Positions 51,861 through 63,847 of a stretch of DNA of 64,000 nucleotides are shown here, piece by piece (position 1 is the first letter of the stretch; every line of letters begins with the position of its first letter). Origin of the DNA: Casuarina equisetifolia (taxonomy: Eukaryota; Streptophyta; Magnoliopsida; Fagales; Casuarinaceae); contig CM052358.1 of assembly GCA_028551475.1 (NCBI GenBank), positions 13,003,938 through 13,067,937 of the forward strand, in the 5' to 3' direction. Position numbers and translations under genes: made by a program. The notes under the pieces were generated by a model. That model made no database searches, was not told where the DNA came from, and saw nothing but the letters and a program-made list of their open reading frames with translations.

Positions 51861-52669
51861 AGTGGTATCAGAGCCATGTTTTGGATCCCAACAAGTGGTA
51901 TGGGAGACAAGTTTGGTTTCTAACAAGTGATACGGTGAGCGTGGACCGTGGAAGATCAGGACCAAAGATGATAGATCGAACATGGTGAACGCAATTGAAG
52001 AAGCAGATTGATGTGTTTTAAGGTGAGATTTTCTCTTTCCCTAAATCCAGTTTGATTTTTGGATGATATTGATGTAGATCAACTGGAATACATTGTTGGA
52101 GTTGTGGATTGAGGTTTGCAAAGTGCAGATCTATGTCTCTCTGTCTATATCTGAGCATTTGGCTCAAGTTGTGGCGTTAGATGACAGAGAATGATGGAGA
52201 TATTAATGTTTGAGGGGGAGCACTTTGTTGAAGTTGTTGATGAATTGTTGATTGAGGGGGAGCATGTTATGCTCCTATGTTGACGTGATGCTCCTATGTT
52301 GATGTGATTGATGAAGTAAAAATTTGGAATTTTTCAAGTCTGTCGATATTCAGATGAGGTGTATTAAGACTCCGACGGTTGATTCCGGGGAAGCACCAAC
52401 AATTCTGGATAGGAGGTGGACTCTTCGTTGGGGATTTTGAAGAGTGATCTAATTGTTGTGGAAGTCCTATGATTTTTACTTTTATTGAGGGCCTCATGGT
52501 GGAGGACACATTTAGATGGAAGAAGCCCATGATGATGTGCGGATGCCTGGAAAGAAACATGGCCTAGGAGAGGTGCAACCTAGAAGAGGCTGTAGTGGAA
52601 GTGCCTAAGGAGGTATGACCTAAGAAAGGCATGGTTTAAAGAAAAGGCAAGATGGCACAGTTGATGTGG

Positions 52670-52925
52670 GCTTGTTTTGAAGAGAGTTTTGTTTAATCTT
52701 TCTCTATCAAAAGGATTGTGGTTGTAGAAGTTGAAGAGAGTTTTTTGCAATCTTCTCTTTTAAAAGATTGTGGTTGAAGAGAGTTTTTTGCAATCTTCTC
52801 TTTCAAAAGATTGTGGTTGAAGAGAGTTTACTTAGTCTTTCTCTGTCCAAAGACTATAGTTGTAGAAGTTGAAGAGAGTTTCTCCAATCTTTCTCTTTCC
52901 AAAGATTGTGGTTGTGTAATTAATA
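52670..52925. repeat. 43-52 bp tandem array in the element interior
   Basis: Five diverged units each begin gaagagagttt, continue with a caatcttctcttt-type block and end with aagattgtggtt. Some units carry an extra gtagaagtt. It occupies the 3' quarter of the interior. Confidence 0.8.
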
Positions 52926-52994
52926 ATTTGAAGAAATTTTCTATACTTTCCTATGGTGCAGGGATGTTGCACTAAATTGTTCCAAGGGGGAGAT

Positions 52995-53516
52995 TGTTAG
53001 GATTGGTGGAACAATTAAGTTAAAGGGTATGGTTGTCATTACAATCAGGGGTCTTTATGTAATTGTGGAACTAGGAAATATCTTCTAGATGTAGTGGATT
53101 TTCTAGTAGTGTTGGATTAGGATTCTTATCCTTATTCCCAGTAGTGTTGGAGTAGGATTCTTATCCTTATATGGAAGTAGGTTTTTCTAGTAGTATTCAA
53201 CTAGGATTCCTTCAGGGTTTCTCTATAAATAGGAGAAGTATAGAGAAACCTAGTAGGCAAATTGAGAGAGTCCCCATAGGGGGCTAATTGTTGAAGAAGG
53301 CCCCTCTCATGGATTCTAGTTGATGAGAAAATCCATGAGATACCTATTTGAGGAGAGGGAATGTATGAGAAAATCTAATGAGAAGAGACTACATGGGACG
53401 TAGGACATTATGATGTTCCGAACCTCTTAAATCTGTTGTGTTTGGGTGTGTGCGTTCTTATATTTGTGTGTTCAATCTCTATGTGGATGATGCGACTTTG
53501 TTGAATTCTCCCAACA
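52995..53516 (+). repeat. Right LTR of the 2.18 kb element
   Basis: The LTR is 522 bp, nearly identical to the left LTR, and followed by target duplication GAAAG. Confidence 0.92.
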
Positions 53517-54158
53517 GAAAGGTGAGTAGCAGCTATGGTGGCAGTTGAAGGACTTGGGTGCGAGAAAGAGATGGTAGTAACGATGATAGGGAAAATGGTG
53601 AACAGCTAAAGGAATGGGAAGGAAAGTGAGGAGAGAGCATAAATGCTTGTTATAATCTCCCAGTAACCATAAAAAAAACTTTCCCCTCAAAATGTTCAAT
53701 TGTCTAGACATAAGAAAATACAAAAAAACACTATCAAGAAAAACATTTTAACTTCATTTATCTTAAGACATGATGTAGGTTAGAAATGTCACCTCATTAA
53801 AAGGAGGTGCTTCATACAAACTCTCTTGTGGTATTGCAGGGAGGTCGTGTTCTTCAAGAAGTAACCTTTGTGTAAGATCTGAAATGGGTGACACAATACC
53901 TTGACGAAAGCAATATCCTTTTTGTATGCTGCACAACATAAGCATACAATTGTATATAAACAGAGACCTAATCGAGTGCATAACAAAAGCACAAGTCTCA
54001 GGGTAAACCTATCAAGTGAAGGCTAGCTAACAGGAACTAAGTGTTAACCTTACCAAATATCTCAATGTCATTGAGAAGAGTGGACCATATGCATGTAAAT
54101 GAGCTCGTATGACAAAGGACATCGATCCAGAAATTTCAAACCTCCTCCTTTCTGACCA

Positions 54159-54985
54159 CTGAAAAGATACAAGATGAGTAATTAAACTCTAGAATTGAAT
54201 AGAAAGCTTCACACGCTAACATGATAAACATTTTAGGAAACAACAAACTTTGTGTCCGTCCAACCAAACTAGCTAAAAGTTTATGGTCAAACATCATCCC
54301 AAAATGAAACAAGAAGAGAAAAAAAAAATCCGAATATTCAATCATGTAAAAGAAAAGGCAATCATGTGCAAAATATAATTTTATTGGATATGTACTAAAG
54401 AGAACAAGCCACAATTTGATGCAGCAGCAAAAGGGACAATTGTGGTGCCTATCACATAGCACATAACTTTAGAGACAAAGATTTGCTCCATAGTGTCCAA
54501 AGTACCCATTAAACCAAACTCAAGGCATTGCAAAGAAAAAAGATCAACATAATCAGTATTATTATTGTACAACATCCAAATCATTTGAGGAAGAGAGAAG
54601 GCCAGAGGACACTCGAGCACTACAGGAACTACTTACAATCAATGGAACTTTAAGCAAAGCTCTATTTCCAAAGGATACAAAAGGTCACATACTTAAAAAC
54701 ATGGTGCAGATTAACACTTGGAGATGAAAAAAAATTCACTTATTAGTGAGTATAACATTTGGAGATAAAAAATTCACTTATTAGTGAGTAAAACTCCAAT
54801 TCATCTGTCCCACACAAATATACGATCCAAAAATTTCAGATCTTTCACCTAATCCATGTAAAGTTGTAAAGTCAGCAAAAAAATACAGAAGAATTGACAC
54901 AACAAATATAACAAGTATCTTTCTCCATTTACTACCACGACATTCCCCATAGGAAAGGAAAAGCAATTCCTCATTTTAGTTTTTG
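54159..54985. other. End of unit 1, intronic debris up to the junction
   Basis: No further CTLH exon could be read here on the minus strand, although N-terminal exons should precede the WSERRRF exon. A two-unit tandem repeat (about 54718-54793, around ttcacttattagtgagta) is present. The unit 2 sequence starts at about 54986. Confidence 0.5.
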
Positions 54986-57900
54986 ACTGTAACCTTTTTT
55001 GTTCTTAGAAGTCTTGGGTGGAATATGTATAAAGTCTTGAACTTTTCCTTGTATAACTAATTGATCACCGTTTGTAACCCATATATATTTGAACACAAGA
55101 ATTAATACAATTGTTGTTATCAAACAATTACTTGTGTTTCTTTATGTTAGATAAAAAGTAAGGAACAGCGCAATCTGTTCTTGGTATAGGCTAGTTAGCT
55201 TATCATTTTGTCGCGAAAGGTGAAGAAAAAGTCCCGCAGCTTGGTTGCAAGAAGAAACGTTCCGGATCGCGTAGGGAGGAAATAATGTTCAGGATCGCGC
55301 TTGGTGAAGATTTTGAAAGTAAAATCTGATTTCGAGAGTCTCGCACAGAAGGGATGAAATAAGTAATCGGGTGGGGAGAAAATAAGTAATTGGGTAGTAG
55401 GGAATAGATATTAATAACGAAATTTCATATTTTTACATAATTTCTAGTCAGAATTATATGATTCAAATTTCAAGATCGTGTAGGTGATAGCCAAGTCAAG
55501 CCCACTATGATACGCAAGCCCAAAAGACGTCAAAAGACACCAACTCGCGTCAAGCCCACCGTGATTGGACTTGTAGGGGGAACCAGAGCGTTGTTCTGGG
55601 CGGTGGTATGTCTTTCTCTTGATAAAGCCACAATGGATAACTTGGAAGGTCTAAAAAAGAGAGCGAAGACTCGCTAAACCCGAGGCCAAGAGTTCCATGA
55701 GTAGTGCATTCAAAAGGGCAATTACTGAAGCTTATCAAAGTAATTAAATGAAGGCTACTATCTTTGATAAATAAAGACGAATAAATATCACAGGTTACTT
55801 CAAAATGCCATTTTAAGATCACGCGTTCACGCAAAAAGCATTAAAATATGAAGAACACAATGCCAGAGCTCAAAATATTAGATTACTAATAACAGAAGAC
55901 TTTGACTTTCGATGATAGGCAGCAATTCATCCTCGATTCACCATTACTCTAAGAATTGCAAGTTCATCATGGAGTAAGTCTTCTGACTCAGGAAGTTCAA
56001 CTTGAGAAGTTACAACTTTAGAATTGCAATTTTATCATGGATGTCAGAACATGTTACAACTTGAGAAGTTCAAATCCCAGAATGACTTTCAAACCAATCC
56101 CTAACCATTTGAACTTCAAACCGCACGTTATGAGTCAAAAGGGTTGCTTCCATTATTTTTAAAACCTGGGATCCGACCAATTGCAGCAATACGAGAGAAC
56201 TAAAAGTGCCATTCTCGCGATGACTTTAATAAGAAATTCATATAAACAATGGTAAAAATAATACTACTAGTAACTAGGATGACGGTTTCCTGAAAAACTC
56301 ATCTTTTACTATTTATTAAAAAAAAAAAAAACAAAGTACCATTATTTATATCTATTTTTATTCTGTTTTCAAAAGCGAGAAGAAAAATCTTAGATTTTAA
56401 ATGCTTAATAAATTATACATTAAATTATCCAAATTAAATATACATTCTAGTATTGATACTTCCAGGGAACCTAGGATCCAACTGTATACTGGCCACTCTT
56501 GCTGGCTTCTTCCTCTCCGCGACCACAAGTTGGCCTTTCCATTAGGTGCAATGGACTAGTCCATCCAACAGAAAGTCACGAGCGAGCTTCTCTTTTTGTC
56601 GGCTTCGCAAAGTTTCTCTTACGCCCGTTGTGGGCCCTTTGGCAGTCGTTGTTTGGATTATTGGTTTTTTCTAGGTGACCAAAACAGGTAAGAAGGAGAC
56701 TCTACTAAAGGAAAGTTTGGCTAATTGTAGTATCGAAGTTCTTGGTCGTCTGATAGCAAGTTAGACAAAAAATAAAAACATCATTTATGTTGGATTAAAG
56801 TTGAAATCCAAATAAAAGAGTACTTTGTCTCAAGGTGTAAGTAGTCCTTCCGACATTTTGACGTATTCCTTTTTTTGATACTCACGACACGATGATAATT
56901 GCCATCTTGAACATCACTATGAACAAGACTAGTCTAAGTTGCAACAAATATTTCTTTCAAAGCAAAAAAAAAAAAAAAAAAAGGAGTAGTCAATTTTTAA
57001 TTTTCTTCTTGTTTTATAAGCGGGAGGGGGGAATGGAGCAACTTGACAAACTCAACAAACAGAAAGGAACAAAATAAAAAGGAATAAGAGTTTCTTAAGG
57101 TATTGAATACGACTGCCTAACTCATTGTAATTAGAAAATTGTTCTAGTTGCTTTAGTATACCCATCATAAGAAACACGATGGAAAATTTTCATTACTCAA
57201 ATATAACGAGGCATTCAATTTTATTACAGTTTGTTTATTATCTCCAATCAGGTCTTTTTTCTCCAGTCAAACCAGACAAGTCTTGCTGGCTATTGATTCC
57301 ACATCTATGGTTGTCTAACAGCATCAAAGTACTTTTGTAAACCAGAAACTTGTTTTCTTCTTCGGTCGAGACAAGTTGGCCGCCCTTGCAGTCGCATATA
57401 TTTAACTGGATGGTTGTGAAATAATTTGATTCTCTAGACCGGCCAGAAGAATTTTATATCTTCCTTTTAAGGGCGGAAGTCTGGTGGTTACGGAGACGAA
57501 ATGTTGTAAGATACACACGCTTATCCAAGAAAAAGGCCATTTTCAAAACCCCACTTCCTTTTCTTACAGGGTGCCTATGCTTGTTCCTCCTCTCAAATCA
57601 CCATAATCTCAGCATTGAAGTTCTATTACGGAGAATTAAAAAAAAAAAAAAAAAAAGATGGTGGGAAGGTCAGAGGTGAATTGAAACTGAAAATGATACT
57701 AGTGGGTGAATTAGACTAGTTGTAATGCTCTGAGTATTGACTAACTATCGCCCTACATGAGGATCTAACACGAGGCACAGCCAAGTTGAACTAACAATAG
57801 GTGGTCTTACCAAGAAGCTGCCAGGGGCTCTTTCTCGCCCAGGTGTACAAGCAAGCATGCGTCTGCGGGGTTGAAACATTTGTCTTTATTGTAATAAAAA

Positions 57901-59290
57901 AAAAAAAAAAAGGAAACGTGGGAGGCAGACTTAAAGATTTAATAACTTAAGCAACTTGGATTAACTTAATAATCAGAAAAAATGATTGAATAACTTAAAT
58001 TAAGACGAGTGCCAACTCGTAGCTGTCAAATTCCCGATAAAGGATGAGTGCCGGCGCTATCAAGATTCTAACTTCGACGTTTTCTTCAGTATTTCTTGTA
58101 GAAGTGGAAAAACGTAAAGAAAATGGCAAGGCTTATTTACAGTGAAGTCGGTGGGAGCATCTAGGAAAAAAATAGAACAGCCGGAGAGAAAATATTTACT
58201 GGGCGAGCTAGGGTAAGAAAATGCACCGCACGAGGGTCAGGAATGTGGAGAATACCATGCTTTTGTTTGAAGATTTTCACAGAAATAGTTGCCTGTAGCG
58301 ATATGCGACCCAAGTTAGCATCTCTTGTGAAGAAAAGCTTTGCAATTCTTCCAAGTATTAATCACATTATCGTAAGAAACGTGCCTTCTTTGGCGATCCA
58401 GAACGACCTAGTAATTGAAATCGACAAGCACTGATTAAAAAAAGAACTTGGCTGTTCCCAATTGACCATTGGGCCCGACGTGGGGAAAGATGCTGACGGT
58501 GGCAATGCCTAGCGACGTGATGACTTTAGAAAAGGCCGTTCCTCGTAGCAGTAATCGGTTGTACTACGTTAATCTCTACGGATTTTCTGTCTTCGTGCTA
58601 CCACGTTCTCCGTCAACTGTAAACGGTGATACAACCAGCTACCGTCATTCGTTATCATCTTGATATTATGTGTCTATTGCACGTGAAAGTGTTTCTAATT
58701 CTTACCAGTTTGCTTAACAAAAGAAGATAAACTTTTTAACATAATATCAAACTCTCAGTTTCAAGTGAGGTAAGACTAATTCTTTTAAAAATTATTCTCT
58801 CATATTTAATATAAGGAAACCTGTTAAAATTTGGTATACGCCTTCCATTGCTAATATAATAACATCTTATGTTTTTTATATGTAAAAATATTCCCATCTT
58901 TCTTTCTCATATGTATTATTTCTTTCTCATATTCTAAAATTATGTATTATTCTTTCTCTTTCATTTTAAAGTTAGAAGCCAATAATTATTCCTCTCTCAT
59001 TCTTAGTTTTTATGACAAGATTTTGTATTTTATGCCAAAAACCAATGTCGTGACCATGTCAGATAAAAGTTTTTCGTAGAACTTCAGAACCCAAAACAAA
59101 CAGATCGTAGCCCCGTCTGCCTCCTCTTGCCACGAGCGAGTCAGCTGGATTTCCCTTTTTTCTTTTGGTTTTATTTTGAGAGAATAGACCAGCACGCAAA
59201 GTTACCGGCAACTTCCTGATGACTGCGGCCAAGATTTCCACGTTCATTCGAATCAAAAGTCGCTTACCAATGAAACGGTAACACAGTACC
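54986..59290. other. 5' flank of patatin B, no gene supported
   Basis: Counterpart of 29741-33700. It begins with LTR-like sequence (ttgatcaccgtttgtaaccc) and contains A-runs at about 56323, 56966, 57637 and 57896. No recognisable gene. Confidence 0.5.
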
Positions 59291-59292
59291 CT

Positions 59293-59301
59293 TATATATA
59301 A
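59293..59301 (+). promoter_or_regulatory. TATA box of patatin B
   Basis: TATATATAA in the same context as copy A at 33718-33726, about 140 nt upstream of the ATG. Confidence 0.6.
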
Positions 59302-59442
59302 CACTACAACTTGAGATGATCAACCTGTATAAGCTCTACTTCTTCTTGCCTCAAGAAAAGTAGCCGTAAACAGTGTGCATCTTTCTTTGTCACTCTCTTT
59401 TTCTGCTAGGAACTTGTTGCCCTATATCTCAACAAGTTACTA

Positions 59443-62204
59443 ATGGAGCAAACTGCGTTGCCCTCTAACACTCGACTTCCAGAAGCTGGAAATCTTATCA
59501 CAATTCTCAGTATTGATGGAGGTGGGATTAGAGGAATCATTCCTGGAGTCATTCTCGAGTACCTGGAGTGTCAACTTCAGGTAATATTTCTCATACTTAT
59601 TCATGGAAATTAAAAGCAAAAACTATATTTATGTTCCCGGGCTTATTTTGAAAGATTTATAAATCTTTGACGCTTAGATTTTTGGTCCTAATTAACTCTA
59701 TCGCTTGTGGGAGATTAGAAGCATGATGGCAAGGATGCAAGGCTCGCTGATTACTTCGATGTGATTTCTGGGACGAGCACAGGTGGTCTCATCGCAGCCA
59801 TGTTATCAGCACCCAACAATGATAATCGCCCTTTGTATGCTGCCAAAGAAATTGTGCCGTTTTACCTCGAAAACTGCCCCAAAATCTTCCCCCAAACAAG
59901 GTCGAAATAAACTGGGATATTGGCTTGCGGCAAACTGAAATACATCTCCATGATTTATACGATGCAAATCAGATAGATATATATAGAAACTGACGCTGTT
60001 TTCTGCCATTGTTTATGCAGGGGATTATTTGCCCCGGCAGTAGAGATAACAAAAGTTTTGACAGGACCCAAGTATGATGGAAAGTATCTTCAAGAGCTCA
60101 TAGAAAACAAATTAGGGAAGACAAAGTTGCATCAAACCTTGACAAATATTGTCATCCCAGCTTTTGACATCAGCAAACTACAACCTACTATCTTTTCCTC
60201 ATATAAGGTTGTTTCCTTTGTTTCTTCTCGTTCTTATTTTGTTCTTCTGTTTCTTGTTGAGTTTGGTGTTTACGGCTTAGAATACCACCATTGTGATTGG
60301 TTGGTGTGACCTATTAACAATCCCCAATGATGCACTCTATCTGGAGATTATAAATTGTTTCGTAGAAGTTCTATCAAAGATAAAATTTTTACCAGGGAAA
60401 AAGAAGTAATAAACATTCATCCTAGAGAAAAAGAGTAACAGATGAAAGATGGTTAAATTTGGAAAATCTTTCTGATAAATGCATCCTTAGATGCTAATAA
60501 AGCGTCAATCCTTTATGAATTTAGTCTAAACAAAATTTGAACATCTAATAACTCTTCGAGCACTTGAACTTGAATAGAAATCTAATTCTCTTCTTCCACC
60601 TCCTTGCGGGAAACCTGATAGAACTGAAAACTCTCATGCAGGTTAGTACCTCTCCAGTCCTAGATGCTAAACTGTCAGACATACGTATGGCCACGTCCGC
60701 AGCCCCAACATACTTTCCCCCCTACTATTTTAGAAACGAAGATGCACAAGGGAAGTGGGAAGATTTTAACCTTATCGACGGCGGCGTGGCTGCTAATAAT
60801 CCGGTAAGCTTCTTGACAAAGTTTGTGATAGTAGAAGCTTTGTGGATCTTTAAAAAACCACCAATAGATAAAACTAACGGAAACAAACACTCTTGGTTTT
60901 CTGCCATATGGCTAAAGACACTGATGGCCATTAGTGAAGTAACCAGAAAGATGATGAAGGAAGGTCAGGGTCTCCGCCCAATTTATCACCGTTTGCTCGT
61001 GATCTCCTTGGGAACGGGTTCATCCAAAAACGAGAACAAGTACACTGCTAAAAAGGCTTCAAAGTGGGGGGCTATATCATGGTTATATAACGATGGCGGT
61101 TCTCCTTTGATAGACTGCTACAATGAAGCAAGCGAGGACATGGTTGATTACCACAACTCTGTGGTTTTTTAAGCTCTTAAACTCAGAGATAGATACATTC
61201 GGATTACTGTAAGTTCATATTTGTATTACATATCCAGTACATACATTATCTATGATTTTAATTTTATTTTTTAATGGAAAGGTAAGTTTGAATTAATAAA
61301 AATTAGTGTACAAAAGTATAGCAATATATCTTAGTATTACAAAACTTATGAAAAAAAATAAGATGGAGTTTAAAAACCTCCAAATATCACTCAAAATAAC
61401 ATTTATTTTTGGAAGATTTTATATTTCAAAACAAAAAAGTTCTTCCTCAACAATTTTTGTTTGCCAACAAGATTGAGATCTTAATTTTAATTAGATACAA
61501 AAGGATCAACTTCGGTGGTAATTATCTACAAAAAAAAAAGGAAAAAATAGAATATCATATGCCATTTGTTGAAGACGAACAAGAACTCTTAAGTCAAGGG
61601 TGTGTAGGTTTTAGACAAATCAATCCCATTCTGACTCAGAATTTCAATGCAATACTTGAGGTCAGCAATAGAGGGGATAACACATCCCCGGTTAAAACGC
61701 AGTTGGTCAACGGAGAGTAAGGCGTAAATAATCACTGGGAAAATTGTTTTTCTGTTCTTATTGCAGTTTTTCCACATTTACGCACTATACCATATGACAA
61801 CTACTTAATATCGTTTTTCAATGCTGAGTCAGGACGATTCTCTACCAGACAATTTGTCTTCTGTTGATCTTGCTACAACAAAGAACTTGGAAAATCTGGT
61901 AGAAGTTGGTAAGAAGTTGGTAAGAAGTTGCTAGACAAACAGGTTTCACGGATAAACTCGGAGACTGGTCTCTACGAACCAATTAAGGGCGGTGGAAAAA
62001 ATAGACAAGAACTGGACAGGTCTTAATATGCTTCTAACTGATCTTAAATGTTAAAATGGTAAGCCTGATAGGCACGCAGGATCCATCTTCTGTGATAATC
62101 TACTAAGACCAGTTTCAAATACTAGCAGGTTCGCAAAGTTACTTTCAAAGGTAAGAGAAAACCGGAAGTCCAAATCATCGCACAGCAAAGGCCGAGAGCC
62201 CTGA
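59443..62204 (+). pseudogene. Patatin-like gene copy B, truncated by nonsense and frameshift
   Basis: The exon structure matches copy A: 59443-59580, 59719-59900, 60021-60207, 60642-60803, 60918 to about 61209, 61833-62019 and 62129-62204. The DGGGIRG loop, the GTSTGG nucleophile elbow (Ser66) and the DGG Asp215 are all intact. In exon 5 a GAA codon of copy A reads TAA (61170-61172), ending the protein at 307 aa instead of 403. Exon 6 also has an 11-bp direct duplication (ggtaagaagtt, at about 61909-61930) that shifts the frame to an early stop. The last exon is diverged in its SDERK part. Exon-intron boundaries otherwise remain usable. A truncated enzyme lacking the C-terminal quarter is conceivable, but loss of function is more likely. 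Confidence 0.88.
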
Positions 62205-63754
62205 ACTCCACCTTGCGCTACGCGCGCTGAGAATCCAGTAATGGGTTGACTTGTTTAAGCTACAGTTGACGTGCTGAATAATTTGTTAGTTTGTTTAAGC
62301 TACAAAATAAAGATAGAAAGTGAGGGTTTGAGAATAAGAGGAGCCACTTCGCTGCCTTCAAGGGCTTACCGCCAAAACGACGAAAAACAGACGATAACGT
62401 ACTATCAACTTATTTCCCATTTTGTATTACGCTACTGTTTTTTTTTTTTTTTTGTCAATAAAGAGAGATTATTTCGTCTGACAATCTCCCATTCTCACAA
62501 GTGCTTCGAAGTAGAAAAGCACCCTTGACCAGAATGGTTAAACGCGAAAATGGCATTCACCATTTCTGCAAAGCCTTTCCGATCTTTCAATGTAACATGA
62601 AATGCAAGTGCAGGCGCGTCTTATGATCTTTAAAGATGACATCAGTACCTATGGTCCCGAACTGTGTATTACATATTTTGGGGGTTGATTCTTTAGGTCC
62701 AGAAGCTGATAGGAGAAAATAGGAAGGATACCGCTACGCTACTGCTTCAATGCCGTCACATATCCATGACCGTTGGTTGTTTCTCCAGGGTCAGTCATGT
62801 CCCTGGCATTTGTCTAACGTCAAGGCTAATAGTTCCTTGAATAGTGCAGTGGAAAACTCGGTAGGGAACCTTCAAATGTTATAGGAACCCCAGCTAGGAG
62901 CAGTTCAAGTACCTTCCCATGCAGAACCATAGTGTCCCGGCCGCACACATGCGGAGTCTAGCGTGGCATGGGAGGTGTGGTCGGTCCCCCGCTTGGGCGC
63001 TTCCCCGGCTCGTGCACCATTCCTGGGCAAATCAAAGCATTGTGCGCACATCTTAACGATCGCAATCCAATCGCCGGCTGGTGGGCCCCACAACGGGCGG
63101 GATGTCCTGTCTCACGCCTCTTAGGCAGGCTGCATTAAATACGAGCAACCGCTGAACTCAAAATACAAACGACCACCTTGAGGAGGCGACAGGCGGCCGT
63201 CAGTGATCCTTGGGGCTCTCTTGAACGACCAACCATTGCAGGTTCGAATCCAACGGTCGATGAACATTAACTACCTCTGGGATACGTCTATGAAAGCACA
63301 GAAACTCTTTAGAGGCCCGGTCGGTTGTCGAGTTCTGTCTTGTTATCGCTAGCATAGCTTCTTATTTTGTATCTAGACGAGAAGTTCATCTAAGGGGAGT
63401 GTGAGAGAATGTCGCGTAATACTTTTTCTGTGAAATGGAAACCCTCTTGTTCTTTCCCTTTGTTTTTGATCGACTTCCACCTTCCCAGTCTCCTTTAGAG
63501 AAACCCTATCTACCCTTAGAAAAGGGTGGCTTAAACTGACAAAACCCCTAATTGCCGCACGGTCTCTGACAGATGGTGTTGTTAACAGCTTGAATTGTGG
63601 CAGTGTCCAGAGAATTATAAGAAATGCATATTCATACATTTATCATAAGAGGATTCACTTTGCAACTAACTACCTTCAAAATTGAATCGAATATAATATC
63701 CATAAGTAAACCAATAAATAAATACATTGAGCTTTAGTACACTTTACATCATAA
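62205..63754. other. Spacer of unit 2, GC-richer than its unit 1 counterpart
   Basis: It corresponds to 36628-37134 plus 44256-45198 and 46520-46567 of unit 1. It has no supported gene; the frames at 62905-63093 and 63373-63639 are not conserved as coding. The first part is the probable 3' UTR zone of patatin B, and the right end the 3' UTR of the minus-strand CTLH gene. Confidence 0.5.
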
Positions 63755-63847
63755 TTATGCAAATATTTGCTGAATGACCATCTCAGCATTTCCATTGTAC
63801 TGTGCAAGAAGATGGATCGCATCTGCCCTCGGCAAAGCCAGAAACTC
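63755..63847 (-). CDS. Terminal exon of the second CTLH/CRA gene (partial, intact)
   Basis: After a clean acceptor (ggggcag, 63848 onward on the minus strand) the exon reads EFLALPRADAIHLLAQYNGN then AEMVIQQIFA and stop TAA 63755-63757. This is the expected C-terminus of the AT5G66810-like protein. Unlike the copy at 46568-46660, it has no stop and an unaltered splice site. The upstream exons lie beyond position 64000, so the rest of the gene cannot be judged from this window. Confidence 0.75.
   Translation of the reverse strand, partial: EFLALPRADAIHLLAQYNGNAEMVIQQIFA

Larger units (their letters stand above)
51339..53516 (+). mobile_element. Young non-autonomous LTR retrotransposon (2.18 kb)
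   Basis: Two 522-bp LTRs (51339-51860 and 52995-53516) flank a 1134-bp interior. The target duplication GAAAG is perfect (51334-51338 and 53517-53521). A primer site TGGTATCAGAGCC at 51863 matches initiator-Met tRNA. A polypurine tract aagggggagat ends at 52994, and two more GAGGGGGAG copies lie at about 52212 and 52254. No gag or pol motif is visible, so it must be moved by proteins supplied in trans. It lies in a CTLH intron, antisense to that gene. Confidence 0.93.
46568..54158 (-). pseudogene. CTLH/CRA (RanBPM-like) gene copy, 5'-truncated and mutated
   Basis: Exons recognised on the minus strand are 54049-54158, 53793-53928, 50885-50983, 49846-49951, 49757 to about 49330, 49061-49226, about 48789-48996, 47099-47423 and about 46568-46660. 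They encode a protein of the 'Ran-binding protein in the microtubule-organising centre' type (Arabidopsis AT5G66810-like, from memory), related to CTLH/GID ubiquitin-ligase components. Landmarks include the WSERRRFEI exon, CFRQGIVSPISDL, the CRA-like SSALRVACSYLGPLAA and GKGLPLHAL. Lesions are an in-frame TGA at 49414-49416 (probable CGA), a one-T loss near 49094 and an extra A near the end of the 47099-47423 exon. The terminal exon has a TAG at 46613-46615 and an altered acceptor. Exons for the N-terminal part are absent before the unit junction near 54985. Confidence 0.78.
29741..54985. repeat. Tandem segmental duplication, unit 1
   Basis: From 29741 the sequence aligns with 54986 onward in direct orientation at roughly 90% identity or better by eye. 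The alignment runs through the patatin promoter, gene and 3' flank (to about 37130, matching 62690). It resumes after the Copia insertion at about 44261 (matching 62695) and continues to 45198 and from 46525 (matching 63715). The remaining unit carries the rest of a CTLH/CRA gene copy up to the junction. Unit length without the later insertions would be about 13 kb. Confidence 0.85.

Noticed and set aside
63225..63260. tRNA-like T-arm (ggttcgaatcc) suggesting a tRNA gene or SINE
   Set aside because: The flanking bases do not form a T-stem, no anticodon arm or acceptor stem can be drawn, and no poly-A or A box at the right spacing is seen. The same string is decayed in unit 1.
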